40,410 nucleotides of DNA from a virus: positions 1-40,410 of IMG/VR virus record IMGVR_UViG_3300037277_000065. One strand, given 5' to 3'. The position numbers were made by a program, and so were the translations under genes. The notes under the pieces were generated by a model. That model did no database searches. It was not told the origin of the DNA and worked only from the letters and a program-made list of their open reading frames with translations. This document shows positions 22,151-31,650 of the stretch, piece by piece; position 1 is the stretch's first letter; the number at the start of each line of letters is the position of its first letter.

Positions 22151-24148
22151 GTGTCAAAAGAATTTAGTGAGATTGAAGAATTACCATTTAGCGCTGTTGA
22201 TTTGAATAATCCTGTAGACCTCGATCCTAAGAAGGTTGAGTTCTTGAAGAAAGAAAAAGAAGCTGCACTCGGAGATGCTATGATTAAAGTAGCTTCTTTT
22301 GATGGTAGAGTTCAAGACCCTTACCCATCTCCGTTCTTGAACCTTGCAGATACACAAATACCAAGGACAACGACTGAGATATTTAGATGGTGTAAGTACT
22401 TCTATACTTTCGATCCATTAATAGCCGGTGCAGTAAATGCCCTTGCTTCATTTCCTATAACTGAGGTTTACCTTGAAGATAAGCATACTAACGCGGAGAG
22501 TGGCGATGATAGCGATGCTGTAAAGCTTTATAAGAGAGTGTTCTTTAAGGAGCTAAACATTTATAAGCTCTTAATAGAAATAGGCATAGACTATTACTTG
22601 TACGGTAACTGCTTCGTATTCGGTGAATTATGGACAAATCCTGCCTCTGGTGGTATTGAGTGGAAAAACATGGTTAGACTTGACCCTAGTAAGATAATCA
22701 TTGACTACAATCCTGCCACAAAAGAGAAGAAATACAAATGGCAGATACCAGCAACGCTTGTAAATATCGTTAAGAAGAAGAGACCTAAAGAAGAATATGA
22801 CAAAATACCTGACATCATAAAAGAAGCTGTAATCAAGAGTAGTGCGATAGTTCTTAACTCAAATAACATCTATCACTTCTCCAGACCTACAGATTCTATG
22901 GGTGAAAATATTATTTGGGGAACACCAGTTCCTGCTAATGTACTTAAGCTCCTTATGTACAGAAATGTTCTTCGTCAAGCACAAGAAGCTATAGCTAGAG
23001 AACATATAGTTCCTATGAGAGTTTATTATATAGAAAAGACTCAAGATTATAACCCTCAGGCAGACTGGAATGCTGTCGCTAATGCTTTTGCTAACGAACT
23101 CAATAAAGCTACGCGTGACCCTAACCACAAGGTGGTATCTCCTGTGCCAGTTAATATGATTAATATAGGTGGTCAAGGAAGAGCATTACTTGTAACCCCA
23201 GAAATAGAGCAGATTCAATCAGAAATACTTGCAGGCATGAATGTCCCTAGAGAATTCATATTTGGTGGGGTTAGTTATTCTGGCAGTTCAATATCTCTAA
23301 AGATACTAGAGAACCAATTCATCACATATAGACTGCTCCAAAAAGACTTTATGCAGAATTTCATCATAAAGAATATGGCTAGGGCAAGAAAAGAATGGGT
23401 AAGCGACAAAGATGATGACTCTTTAGTAACTGTAAAAATGTCTGACTTGAAGATGCAAGATGATGTGCAACAAAAACAACTCATCATACAGCTTAATGAA
23501 CAGGGCAAGGTTACTAACGATTACATGTGGAAAGTCATTGGTGTTGATGCTGACAAGATGAAAGCCGCTCTTGAAGCTGAGGCTTTAGAAGCTGTAGAAC
23601 TTGATACGAAAGTTAAACTGAAACAGCTTGATGCACAGTTAATTCTTCAAAAGAAACAGATAGAAATACAAGCAGAGCTTCAAAAACATCAAGCTAAATT
23701 TGCGCCAGTTGGACCTGACGGCAATCCTGTAGACCCTCAATCTGGAGCACCGATAGATCCTGGAACTGGAGCACCTATGATGGCTCAATCACCTCTTGTT
23801 AATGGTCAGACTCCAGCACCAAACTCTCCAGCAGGAGCAAATGGTGGAGGTATAGGAAAACATAATGCGAATCCTAAAGCTGCACAAAAAACAGACGGTG
23901 GAGGAAAAGGTCAACAGAATACTGATGGCAAGGAAGAGTCTCAAATAAAAGGAATTGCGATGCAACTTTCTAAGGTCGGAGATAAAGAAAAAGCAGAATT
24001 CCTAAAAACCTTGCCAAAGAACTATAGAGATAAAATAGAAGCAGCATTAAGCGAATTAGGTAAAGCAAAGAATTCGAGTGGTAAAAGTAAGATAGATATG
24101 CGTCCTATGCCTGAACAGAAACCTCCTCGAAGAAATAGCTTAAAATAA
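22151..24148 (+). CDS. portal protein, 665 aa
   Basis: This is the dodecameric head-vertex channel through which DNA is packaged and ejected. Family-like features are the N-terminal PLIAGAVNALASFPITEVYLE, YYLYGNCFVFGELW, MVRLDPSKIIIDYNP, and the later MNVPREFIFGGVSYSG followed by a long helix (SISLKILENQ and onward), where the channel stem and clip are expected. Residues about 515-605 are a Pro/Gly/Asn-rich, probably flexible tail (DGNPVDPQSGAP). The start is GTG 22151, preceded by GAGGTGA. Size exceeds many portals mainly because of the tail. It is coupled to the 609-aa gene before it and followed by a 58-aa ORF and the polymerase. Confidence 0.88.
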   Translation: MSKEFSEIEELPFSAVDLNNPVDLDPKKVEFLKKEKEAALGDAMIKVASFDGRVQDPYPSPFLNLADTQIPRTTTEIFRWCKYFYTFDPLIAGAVNALASFPITEVYLEDKHTNAESGDDSDAVKLYKRVFFKELNIYKLLIEIGIDYYLYGNCFVFGELWTNPASGGIEWKNMVRLDPSKIIIDYNPATKEKKYKWQIPATLVNIVKKKRPKEEYDKIPDIIKEAVIKSSAIVLNSNNIYHFSRPTDSMGENIIWGTPVPANVLKLLMYRNVLRQAQEAIAREHIVPMRVYYIEKTQDYNPQADWNAVANAFANELNKATRDPNHKVVSPVPVNMINIGGQGRALLVTPEIEQIQSEILAGMNVPREFIFGGVSYSGSSISLKILENQFITYRLLQKDFMQNFIIKNMARARKEWVSDKDDDSLVTVKMSDLKMQDDVQQKQLIIQLNEQGKVTNDYMWKVIGVDADKMKAALEAEALEAVELDTKVKLKQLDAQLILQKKQIEIQAELQKHQAKFAPVGPDGNPVDPQSGAPIDPGTGAPMMAQSPLVNGQTPAPNSPAGANGGGIGKHNANPKAAQKTDGGGKGQQNTDGKEESQIKGIAMQLSKVGDKEKAEFLKTLPKNYRDKIEAALSELGKAKNSSGKSKIDMRPMPEQKPPRRNSLK

Positions 24149-24162
24149 TGGGGTGAGATATA

Positions 24163-24339
24163 ATGAAGATAGGAATAAAAACCTTTATACTTCCTGGACA
24201 AGAGAAAGCAATGGAACTGGTGATGAATGATCCAGACCTGGTTGTGACTATATGCGAGCGTAACTTTGCCGCTAAAGAAGGGGTACTCATTGTATTCGTT
24301 CAATACGAGGATAATAGAGAGGAAGGGGCGCTGATCTAG
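24163..24339 (+). CDS. small protein between portal and polymerase, 58 aa
   Basis: ATG 24163 follows GGGGTGA and opens a 58-codon frame (MKIGIKTFILPGQEKAM...EEGALI) that stops at TAG 24337-24339, one base before the polymerase ATG. Clean spacing on both sides and a balanced mixed sequence support a real gene. It has no recognised domain. Its coupling to the polymerase makes a small accessory role conceivable, but nothing in the sequence shows this, and it lacks a clear omega-like signature. Confidence 0.7.
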   Translation: MKIGIKTFILPGQEKAMELVMNDPDLVVTICERNFAAKEGVLIVFVQYEDNREEGALI

Positions 24340-24340
24340 A

Positions 24341-27300
24341 ATGTTACACCAAAAGACTGTTGATTTAAAAAATAGAATGCTTGAATATATCAAAGCCAAC
24401 ACTCCCATTAAATCTAATGGGAGAAGTCTTTATATAGAGAATTTGAGTATTACTGAGCCAGAGGGGCTTGACGACTTCGAAGCTCACATAGATATGAAAA
24501 ACACTAAGAAGAGCCTCGTTGGTTATCTTAGAGGAAAGATAGTTATCAAGGATGATGCTACTAATAAAGTCTTGTCCAGAAGTAACGACAGAAACATAAT
24601 ACCTATTTATTATCTAACAGAGCGTGGGACTTATATTGTCGGTGGGAATGAGAAAAATCTTCTTAGTCAAATGATTTTAAAGCCTGGTATTTATACTGAC
24701 CGCGACAGCAAAGACCATACTGTCATTACAGAATTTAGATTCGATAGAAATAAATACACAGCGTTCATGCCCTCAATAGAGATAATGGTAGACCCTATAA
24801 AGACTAAGTTCTTCATAGAAGTTGGTGGAATGAATGCTCAAAAGTTCAATGGTATAGATTTTTTAAGGGGCATTGGATTCTCTGATACAGAAATAAAGAG
24901 AATGACGGGCAATGACTCATTCTCTGACCAATTGTTTTCAGATAGTAAGGGTAAAGCCTCTGCTATGACAATTGGAAAATCTATCATTGGTAAGAACTTA
25001 AAAGCACAAACTCCAGACAAAGCCCAAGTAGAGATACTTGATTTCTTTCAAGAGCATGGTAACTTCGGAGCTGACGGAAGCAGTGTAAATAAAGCAACTC
25101 TTGGTATGCCTGGAACCAAGCTTACAAAGGATTTGTTCTCACGAGCAGTATCTAAAGCATTCTCTGTAGTCAGAAGTGAAGAATCTTCTGATGATAGAGA
25201 TGACCTTAGGTTCAAGCCTGTACTTGACGATAATGATTTGATAATGAAAGAAATAGATAAAGATTTTGAATCCTTTAAAAGAAATGTAGTTGCGTCATTA
25301 AAAGATGTAAAGACTTCGACGTGGACGAAGATTAAGGCGGCTAAGTTTGGAACTGCTGTAGATAGTTTTATGAAGAACAGTGATTTATCTCAGAACACTG
25401 AGCAAACAAACCCTCTCTTTATGGCTGCTATTAATAACAGAGTCACTCAGCTTGGTGAGCGTGGGAGTGGTGGTATTAACTCTCAGGCCAAGATACAGAC
25501 TGTAGACCCTAGAGATTTAAAGCCTATGGGTATCAATAGACTCGACCCTATAGAAACTCCTGAATCAGAGAATATAGGTTTAGTTGAACACTTATCACAG
25601 TCTGCAATACTTAGGGATAGAACTATTTATGTACCTGTCTTGAAGGTAAAGAATGGTAAGGCTGAGGTATCCAAAGCTAACACCGTAGAAATTTCACCTG
25701 ACGACGAATACGATAAGACGGTAGCATTCTATGACTCTCGCTTTATAAAACGAGATGGAAGCACTCTTATCTTCACCAAAGACACAGTTCCTGCTAGACG
25801 CAAGGGCAAGATAGTTGATGTCCATATCTCTGATATTGATTACGTCGATAGTGCCCCTCAGAACGTCATGGGTCTATCTGCAAATATGATACCATTTGTT
25901 ATGCATAACGATGGTAACAGAGCTCTTATGGGTACTAATATGCAGAAACAAGCCATCCTTCTAAAGAACAGAGAAGTACCTTTAGTTATGGCTTCTGTGA
26001 ATGGTACCAATAAGACCTATGAAGACTTGATAGGAGAAATGCATGGCAGACCTGTCAAAGCTAACATCAATGGTGTTGTGGACAGAGTAGAAGAACACAA
26101 GATAGTCATTAAGGACGATGAAGGCAATGAGCACAATCATCAGTTCTATAATTACTTTCCTTTGAATCAAAGTTTCATCCATAACGAAGTAACTGTTAAG
26201 CCGGGAGACAGAGTAAAAAAAGGCGACATGGTTGCAGAAGGTTGGCAGACCAAAAATGGTAAGCTTGCAATGGGCATTAATGCAAGGATAGGTTACCTTC
26301 CATACAAAGGTTACAACTACGAAGATGGTATTGTTATCTCTAAAGAGTTTGCAAACAAGATGGTTACTGATGAGATGCACGAAGAAACCTTTGACATCCG
26401 TGAAGAGTGGGTTGGAGGAAAAGGTAGTCGTGGACTAGACGAATTTAGAAAAATAGCTAGGAATCCAGACTTCTCTAAACTTGATGGGGATGGTGTTGTC
26501 AAGGTTGGAGAAAAAATAGGTCCAGGAAGTGTCCTTATTGGATATTTAAAACCTGTAATTAAGCGTGAGCCGCAAGGTGTTGAGCGTTTATTTGGTTTTG
26601 ATAGTAATGCAGATTTTAGATATGGCTCATATACTATCCCTGCTACAAGTTACGTGTCTGGAACAGTCAAAAGAATTGCTGTTGTTAATAATCCAGAAGA
26701 AGGCGTTAAGCAGAGAATAATAATAACTGTTGCGACATCTAAACCTCTAAAGCTTGGGGATAAGCTCTCAGGTAAGCATGGTAATAAAGGAACTATAACT
26801 AAAATACTTCCTACTGACGAAATGCCAGAAGCAGAAGACGGAAGAAGGTTAGATGTTATATTCTCTCCACTTGCCGTTCCTTCAAGAAAGAATTTAGGTC
26901 AACTTCTAGAAGTAGGAGCAGGGCTTATCGCTGAGAAGACTGGGAAGCCTTTTATTGTTAATAACTTTGACCATGCTGAGAAAGACAGAGTAATCAAAGG
27001 CCTTAAAGATATAGGATTCCCGGATGGCAAGATGAAGATAACCTTAAAGGAAAAGAATCCTGATGGCACATTCAATAACATAGTAACTGATAATGCAGCT
27101 ACTGTTGGTAATATGTACATCATGAAACTTAAACATAAGGTAGATGAAAAAATTCAAGCCAGAAGTAATGAAGAGGGTAAGTTACCTAGCCTTATCACCA
27201 ATATGCCTTCAAAAGATATTGGGCAACAAGCTGGTGAGAAGCATAATCCTCAAAGTTTTGGTGAAATGGAACAACGTGCCCTTCAAGCACACGGTGCTGT

Positions 27301-30300
27301 TTGGAACATACTTGAAAGTTCGACTATCAAAGCCGATGGCGGTGGTCAAAAATCACGAAGAGCAGCTATATTCTCTGCTCTTGCTACTGGTAACTTTGAT
27401 GGTCTTGATTTCCCTGCTACTCCAGAAACAGTTCAAGTCCTCGCTGATAATCTAAAAGCTTTAGGACTGAATATGCAACCTCTTAATAATGGTAAGACCG
27501 CAAAGAGTTTTGACAATCTTTACGATAGCATTGCACTTACACCTATTAAGCCATCTCAGATGCTTAAAATTATAGGTCAAGGCAACGAAGTTACTGAATA
27601 CAATCTTGGATTTAAAGCAGAAGGAAGTCAAGAACGTGCCAAGGTAGATACTGCTCTTCTTGGCGGCTTACATGATCCTAACATCTTTGGCGTTGCAGGA
27701 AGTGAAGAAGCAAGAAGAAGATGGGGCTATATCAAGCTCAACACACCAATGCCAAACCCTGTGCTCATGGGAAGTACTTCGTTTAATCCATACATGTATT
27801 TAACAGGTATGAGTTCTACGAATCTTAAGAGCTTATTTGATGAGAAGAAAGACAATGTACTCGTTATTGACCCTGATTCAATGAAGGGACTTAGCGATGA
27901 TGACAAGTCTGTTTACAAAGAAACTTTAAAAGCATCAGGACTCAAGGCTGGTGATGTAATTACAACTACTCAGGCAGATAAAATATCTGATGAACACGGC
28001 CCTCTTCTTTGGAAGGCAGGAGGCGAAGGATTACAACATCTCCTTGACCACGTTGACCTTGATGCTGAACTTGCTGACGTTAAGAAGAAACTAAAGACTG
28101 CTAAAGGCAAGGACGTAAACTACGAATACAGAAGATACAAGACTCTCGCTAACATGAAGGAAAATGGAATGTCTCCTTCTGATATGATGCTTCATTATGT
28201 GCCTGTAGCACCTACTTATTTAAGACCAGCCAAGCTTAGAAATAAGATATGGACTTATGCTGATTTGAATAAGCTTTATTCTAACGTAGTTAAAGCTTCT
28301 CAGCTTGTAGATAGAGCAGATGTTAATGGTTTTGATATGAGAGAAACTCTTGATGCTACAGAAGCTTCGAAACTTAATCGTACAATATACAAGAGTCTTT
28401 CAGATTTAACAGGAAAGAGTAAGTTCCATGAAAAAAGAACAAACTCTGACTTAAAAGGTATCATAGGGAACATAAGTGGTAAGGATGCTCTCATTAGAGG
28501 TAGAATGCTTTCAAAAAGAGTAGACTTCTCTGCAAGGTCTGTTATAGGTGTAGACCCTACACTATCAATAAACGAAGTTGGAGTGCCTTATGATATAGCG
28601 AGAACCGTTTACAAGCCTTTTATAATCAAAAAGATTATTGAAGAAGGGTTAACTATAGATGATGAGGTTGAAGCTGAAAAACTTTGGGCTAATGATAAGG
28701 ATATGAATGTTAGAAGAATTGTTAATGAAGTTGCTGCGGATAGACCAGTTATAATAAATAGACAGCCTTCACTACACAAATTCAGTATTCAAGCTTACAA
28801 ACCTGTCATTCGTCATACTCAAGATGGTGAGATAGTAAGAAGTATTCAGCTAAATCCTTTAGTAGTTACTGGATTTAATGCTGACTTTGATGGCGATACA
28901 ATGTCTTTACATGTGCCTATTACAGAGAAAGCAAAAGATGAAGCTAACAGATTGATGAAACCTTCTCAGAATCTTATAAATCCTACGGACGGAAAGATGA
29001 TTATTGAGATTCGTCACGAAATGACCTTAGGTGTTTACTACTTGACTATGGATACAAACAAAATAGAAGGTCCAGGAGTATCGTTTGGAAGTGGAGCGGA
29101 ACTGCGTTCTGCATATGAAAAAGGCAAAGTGGGAGCTAGGACAAAAGTATCTATACCTGAACTTTCGAATGTAACAGCAGGGCAAGCAATGTTCTTATCT
29201 TTGCTACCTAAAGACTACAGAGGAACAACACCGAAAGCTTGGACAAGTAAAGATGTTTCAGCTGTCCTTATAGCAATGTACAAAGACTGTGAAAAAACTC
29301 GAGGAGAAAAAGTTTCTCTTCAGACTATAAACCAGACTATAGATGCCATAAAAAGACTTGGTTTCATGGCAGCAACTCGCTCAGGTATCAGTATAGGTAT
29401 CAATGACTTTAAGAAGATGAAGATAGCAGAAGATATATTTAGAAAACACGTTAATGAAGCTATGAAAAGAACCGATTCGAAAGAAGAGGGATTAATATTA
29501 GGTCATTTAGGTGCTGAGAAAGAAATTCAGAACAGACTTGGAGCTGGAGAGGTTCTTGAACACGACAACCCTATCAGAATTATGATGGCTTCTGGAGCTA
29601 GAGCCAAAGCTGACCAGGTAAGACGTATGATGGTTAGTGTTGGTGTCGGTGCTAATGTAGATAATCAGCTGACAGCGCCTGTAATGCATTCGTTGTCTGA
29701 CGGACTCGCACCTCAGGAATACTGGGTTCATGGTCATGACTCTAGAAAAGGTATGTATGACAGAGTTGTTTCAACTAGAGATCCTGGTACTCTTACTCGT
29801 GAAATCTGGTCTGCTATGCAGGACATTGTAATCAAGGAGTCTGACTGTCATACTAAAGATGGAATAGTCTTTAATATTTCCGACAAGTCAGTAGTGGGAA
29901 GATACTTAGTCAATGAAGTTGTTGGAGAGGAAGGACAGATAGCTAGAGCTGGTTCTTTGGTTACGGAGACTCTCCAAGAAGAGATGTATAAAAAAGGCAT
30001 TAAAACTTTAAAGATGCGTTCTCCTCTTAAGTGTAAGACCGTAAAAGGCTTGTGTCAAAAATGTTATGGGACAATGCCAGGAACTCTTGCTTTGCCTAAG
30101 ATAGGTACAGCTGTCGGTGTATTAGCTTCACAAGCAATGGGCGAACCTGTTACTCAGATGACAATGAATACGTTCCACAGTGGAGGAACGAGTTCTAGTG
30201 CTACTCTTGGACTTCCTAGAATAGAAGAAATCCTTGGAGTAAGCTCTCACCCATCTAACAAAGCTACTTTAGCTAATGTTAGTGGTAAGATAACAGATAT

Positions 30301-31237
30301 CATAAAAGGACCTAAAGGTACTTTTGATACGGTTATGATAAATGATAAAGATAAGCACATTATTCCTCATACGCTGAATGGGTTATCTCAAGACTTAAAG
30401 ATTAAACTTCATGATACAGTAACTCGTGGTGACTTCTTAACTCACGGAGACCTAGATGAACTTAGTGGTGGAGAGAATATGAGTGTCGTAGGTGATATAG
30501 GCATAACCTCTGCCGACCCACATGACCTTTTGAAACTAAGACAAAACGTATTCGGTCAAGATGCTGCGTTAGATTATACTCAGAAGTATTTAACAAAGAG
30601 CATGGAGTATGCTTTTGATAAAACTATTGGTGCAGGAAACATAGACAACAAACACCTTGAAACTATCATTGGTAAACTTACATCAAAAGCTCAAATCACT
30701 GACCCCGGAGATTCTAAATACATTCGAGGGGAGATAGTCGATAAAAATGTTATAGACTATTGGAATGCTAATAATACAGGAGAGCTTAGCTCTGCTAAAG
30801 CCTCTATAGCTCAAGCATCTAGTCTTATAGGTAAGCTATCTTTAGATACTTATAGGGACAAAGCAGGCAATGTACTCATTAAAAAAGGTGAGGCTTTCAA
30901 TAGCCAGAACATACCAAAGCTTATCATGGCGAATGTGAAAGATGTTAGAGTTTCTAAAGCCCCAATAAAATACTCCGTCAAACTGGCAACCAGAGACACT
31001 ATAATACCTATGGGTCATGAAAACTGGGTAAGTAACCTTGCACACGAAAACATACCTGAGCAAATCGCTAGAGGCGCTGTGATGGGTCAGATAGATGAAC
31101 TAAACGACCCACGTTCAAGACTCATGACAGGTAAGTTACTTAACATCGGTGAGGGTCACAAGGCTTATGAGTCAGACAGAACTTGGGCTAATAGCATCGC
31201 AGGCAGAATGTTTAACTTATTCTCTGGAAAGAAGTAA
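24341..31237 (+). CDS. single-chain RNA polymerase, beta fused to beta-prime, 2298 aa
   Basis: A multisubunit-type DNA-dependent RNA polymerase in one chain. The beta part (to about 1045) shows NEKNLLSQMILKPG, the fork IETPESENIGL (404 on), GNRALMGTNMQKQA, GYNYEDGIVIS, a flap, GDKLSGKHGNKG (806-817) and the C-terminal FGEMEQRALQAHGA. The beta-prime part shows HDPNIFG (1111-1117), WGYIKL, clamp-helix region, GRMLSKRVDFSARSVIG, NRQPSLHK, catalytic NADFDGD (1513-1519; three Asp for Mg), trigger loop NTFHSGG (His1946) and a zinc site (Cys1836, 1898, 1905, 1908). The N-terminal beta-prime zinc domain is missing between 1117 and 1126. E. coli beta plus beta-prime total 2749 residues. No alpha, omega or sigma gene is visible. 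GGAAGGGG lies before the ATG. Confidence 0.97.
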   Translation: MLHQKTVDLKNRMLEYIKANTPIKSNGRSLYIENLSITEPEGLDDFEAHIDMKNTKKSLVGYLRGKIVIKDDATNKVLSRSNDRNIIPIYYLTERGTYIVGGNEKNLLSQMILKPGIYTDRDSKDHTVITEFRFDRNKYTAFMPSIEIMVDPIKTKFFIEVGGMNAQKFNGIDFLRGIGFSDTEIKRMTGNDSFSDQLFSDSKGKASAMTIGKSIIGKNLKAQTPDKAQVEILDFFQEHGNFGADGSSVNKATLGMPGTKLTKDLFSRAVSKAFSVVRSEESSDDRDDLRFKPVLDDNDLIMKEIDKDFESFKRNVVASLKDVKTSTWTKIKAAKFGTAVDSFMKNSDLSQNTEQTNPLFMAAINNRVTQLGERGSGGINSQAKIQTVDPRDLKPMGINRLDPIETPESENIGLVEHLSQSAILRDRTIYVPVLKVKNGKAEVSKANTVEISPDDEYDKTVAFYDSRFIKRDGSTLIFTKDTVPARRKGKIVDVHISDIDYVDSAPQNVMGLSANMIPFVMHNDGNRALMGTNMQKQAILLKNREVPLVMASVNGTNKTYEDLIGEMHGRPVKANINGVVDRVEEHKIVIKDDEGNEHNHQFYNYFPLNQSFIHNEVTVKPGDRVKKGDMVAEGWQTKNGKLAMGINARIGYLPYKGYNYEDGIVISKEFANKMVTDEMHEETFDIREEWVGGKGSRGLDEFRKIARNPDFSKLDGDGVVKVGEKIGPGSVLIGYLKPVIKREPQGVERLFGFDSNADFRYGSYTIPATSYVSGTVKRIAVVNNPEEGVKQRIIITVATSKPLKLGDKLSGKHGNKGTITKILPTDEMPEAEDGRRLDVIFSPLAVPSRKNLGQLLEVGAGLIAEKTGKPFIVNNFDHAEKDRVIKGLKDIGFPDGKMKITLKEKNPDGTFNNIVTDNAATVGNMYIMKLKHKVDEKIQARSNEEGKLPSLITNMPSKDIGQQAGEKHNPQSFGEMEQRALQAHGAVWNILESSTIKADGGGQKSRRAAIFSALATGNFDGLDFPATPETVQVLADNLKALGLNMQPLNNGKTAKSFDNLYDSIALTPIKPSQMLKIIGQGNEVTEYNLGFKAEGSQERAKVDTALLGGLHDPNIFGVAGSEEARRRWGYIKLNTPMPNPVLMGSTSFNPYMYLTGMSSTNLKSLFDEKKDNVLVIDPDSMKGLSDDDKSVYKETLKASGLKAGDVITTTQADKISDEHGPLLWKAGGEGLQHLLDHVDLDAELADVKKKLKTAKGKDVNYEYRRYKTLANMKENGMSPSDMMLHYVPVAPTYLRPAKLRNKIWTYADLNKLYSNVVKASQLVDRADVNGFDMRETLDATEASKLNRTIYKSLSDLTGKSKFHEKRTNSDLKGIIGNISGKDALIRGRMLSKRVDFSARSVIGVDPTLSINEVGVPYDIARTVYKPFIIKKIIEEGLTIDDEVEAEKLWANDKDMNVRRIVNEVAADRPVIINRQPSLHKFSIQAYKPVIRHTQDGEIVRSIQLNPLVVTGFNADFDGDTMSLHVPITEKAKDEANRLMKPSQNLINPTDGKMIIEIRHEMTLGVYYLTMDTNKIEGPGVSFGSGAELRSAYEKGKVGARTKVSIPELSNVTAGQAMFLSLLPKDYRGTTPKAWTSKDVSAVLIAMYKDCEKTRGEKVSLQTINQTIDAIKRLGFMAATRSGISIGINDFKKMKIAEDIFRKHVNEAMKRTDSKEEGLILGHLGAEKEIQNRLGAGEVLEHDNPIRIMMASGARAKADQVRRMMVSVGVGANVDNQLTAPVMHSLSDGLAPQEYWVHGHDSRKGMYDRVVSTRDPGTLTREIWSAMQDIVIKESDCHTKDGIVFNISDKSVVGRYLVNEVVGEEGQIARAGSLVTETLQEEMYKKGIKTLKMRSPLKCKTVKGLCQKCYGTMPGTLALPKIGTAVGVLASQAMGEPVTQMTMNTFHSGGTSSSATLGLPRIEEILGVSSHPSNKATLANVSGKITDIIKGPKGTFDTVMINDKDKHIIPHTLNGLSQDLKIKLHDTVTRGDFLTHGDLDELSGGENMSVVGDIGITSADPHDLLKLRQNVFGQDAALDYTQKYLTKSMEYAFDKTIGAGNIDNKHLETIIGKLTSKAQITDPGDSKYIRGEIVDKNVIDYWNANNTGELSSAKASIAQASSLIGKLSLDTYRDKAGNVLIKKGEAFNSQNIPKLIMANVKDVRVSKAPIKYSVKLATRDTIIPMGHENWVSNLAHENIPEQIARGAVMGQIDELNDPRSRLMTGKLLNIGEGHKAYESDRTWANSIAGRMFNLFSGKK

Positions 31238-31239
31238 AG

Positions 31240-31268
31240 TTGACATTTTAATGAGTGTGTATTAAGAT
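31240..31268 (+). promoter_or_regulatory. sigma-A-type promoter after polymerase gene
   Basis: TTGACA, 17 bases, TAAGAT. The -35 starts two bases after the polymerase stop. It gives the 115-aa gene and the downstream structured RNA their own transcription. Confidence 0.75.
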
Positions 31269-31300
31269 TTTATTATATGAAATCAAAGGAGAGAGCCACA

Positions 31301-31648
31301 ATGGGTTCTAATAACAAGCAGGTGCAACCAAAACATGCGCCAAAGAAAGAAGCGAGAGCAATTATAGTATCGCAGATGCTTGAACAAACAAGGAACGAAG
31401 TTATCAGAAGTGATATAGAACTCAACTTTTTAAAGAGATTGCAAGTTAAAATCTCTGAGGGCAATATATCAATTTCTCAATATACATCAGACGTACTTAA
31501 GCAGAACATAGAATTAACTGCTGACCAGTACAATCTATCATTGGAAAGACTTTATTACCTTAAGGAAATTAAAGAAGGTATTAAAGCAGAAGAAGTTATG
31601 TCAGCTGTAAAACACTCTACTCCCTCTTCGGTGGCGGTAGAGTATTAG
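31301..31648 (+). CDS. hypothetical protein, 115 aa
   Basis: ATG 31301 follows AAGGAGAG and is preferred to an ATG at 31277 that sits before that site. The 115-residue protein begins MGSNNKQVQPKHAPKK and has a basic, flexible N-terminus followed by two or three amphipathic helices (IIVSQMLEQTRNEV, later LELTADQYNLSLERL-like region). No domain is recognised. A gene this short with its own TTGACA promoter directly behind the polymerase could be a regulator, but that is only context. Its 3' end forms a UUCG-loop hairpin (31614-31643) next to the structured RNA. Confidence 0.75.
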   Translation: MGSNNKQVQPKHAPKKEARAIIVSQMLEQTRNEVIRSDIELNFLKRLQVKISEGNISISQYTSDVLKQNIELTADQYNLSLERLYYLKEIKEGIKAEEVMSAVKHSTPSSVAVEY

Positions 31649-31650
31649 AG

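Noticed and set aside
22859-24408. Apparent genes on the minus strand across the portal and polymerase
   Set aside because: These frames are shadows of well-supported plus-strand genes, without ribosome sites or protein-like composition.
24341-31237. YonO/crAss-like reduced single-subunit polymerase
   Set aside because: Full-length beta and beta-prime motif series, including fork, flap and trigger loop, are present; the reduced enzymes lack most of these.
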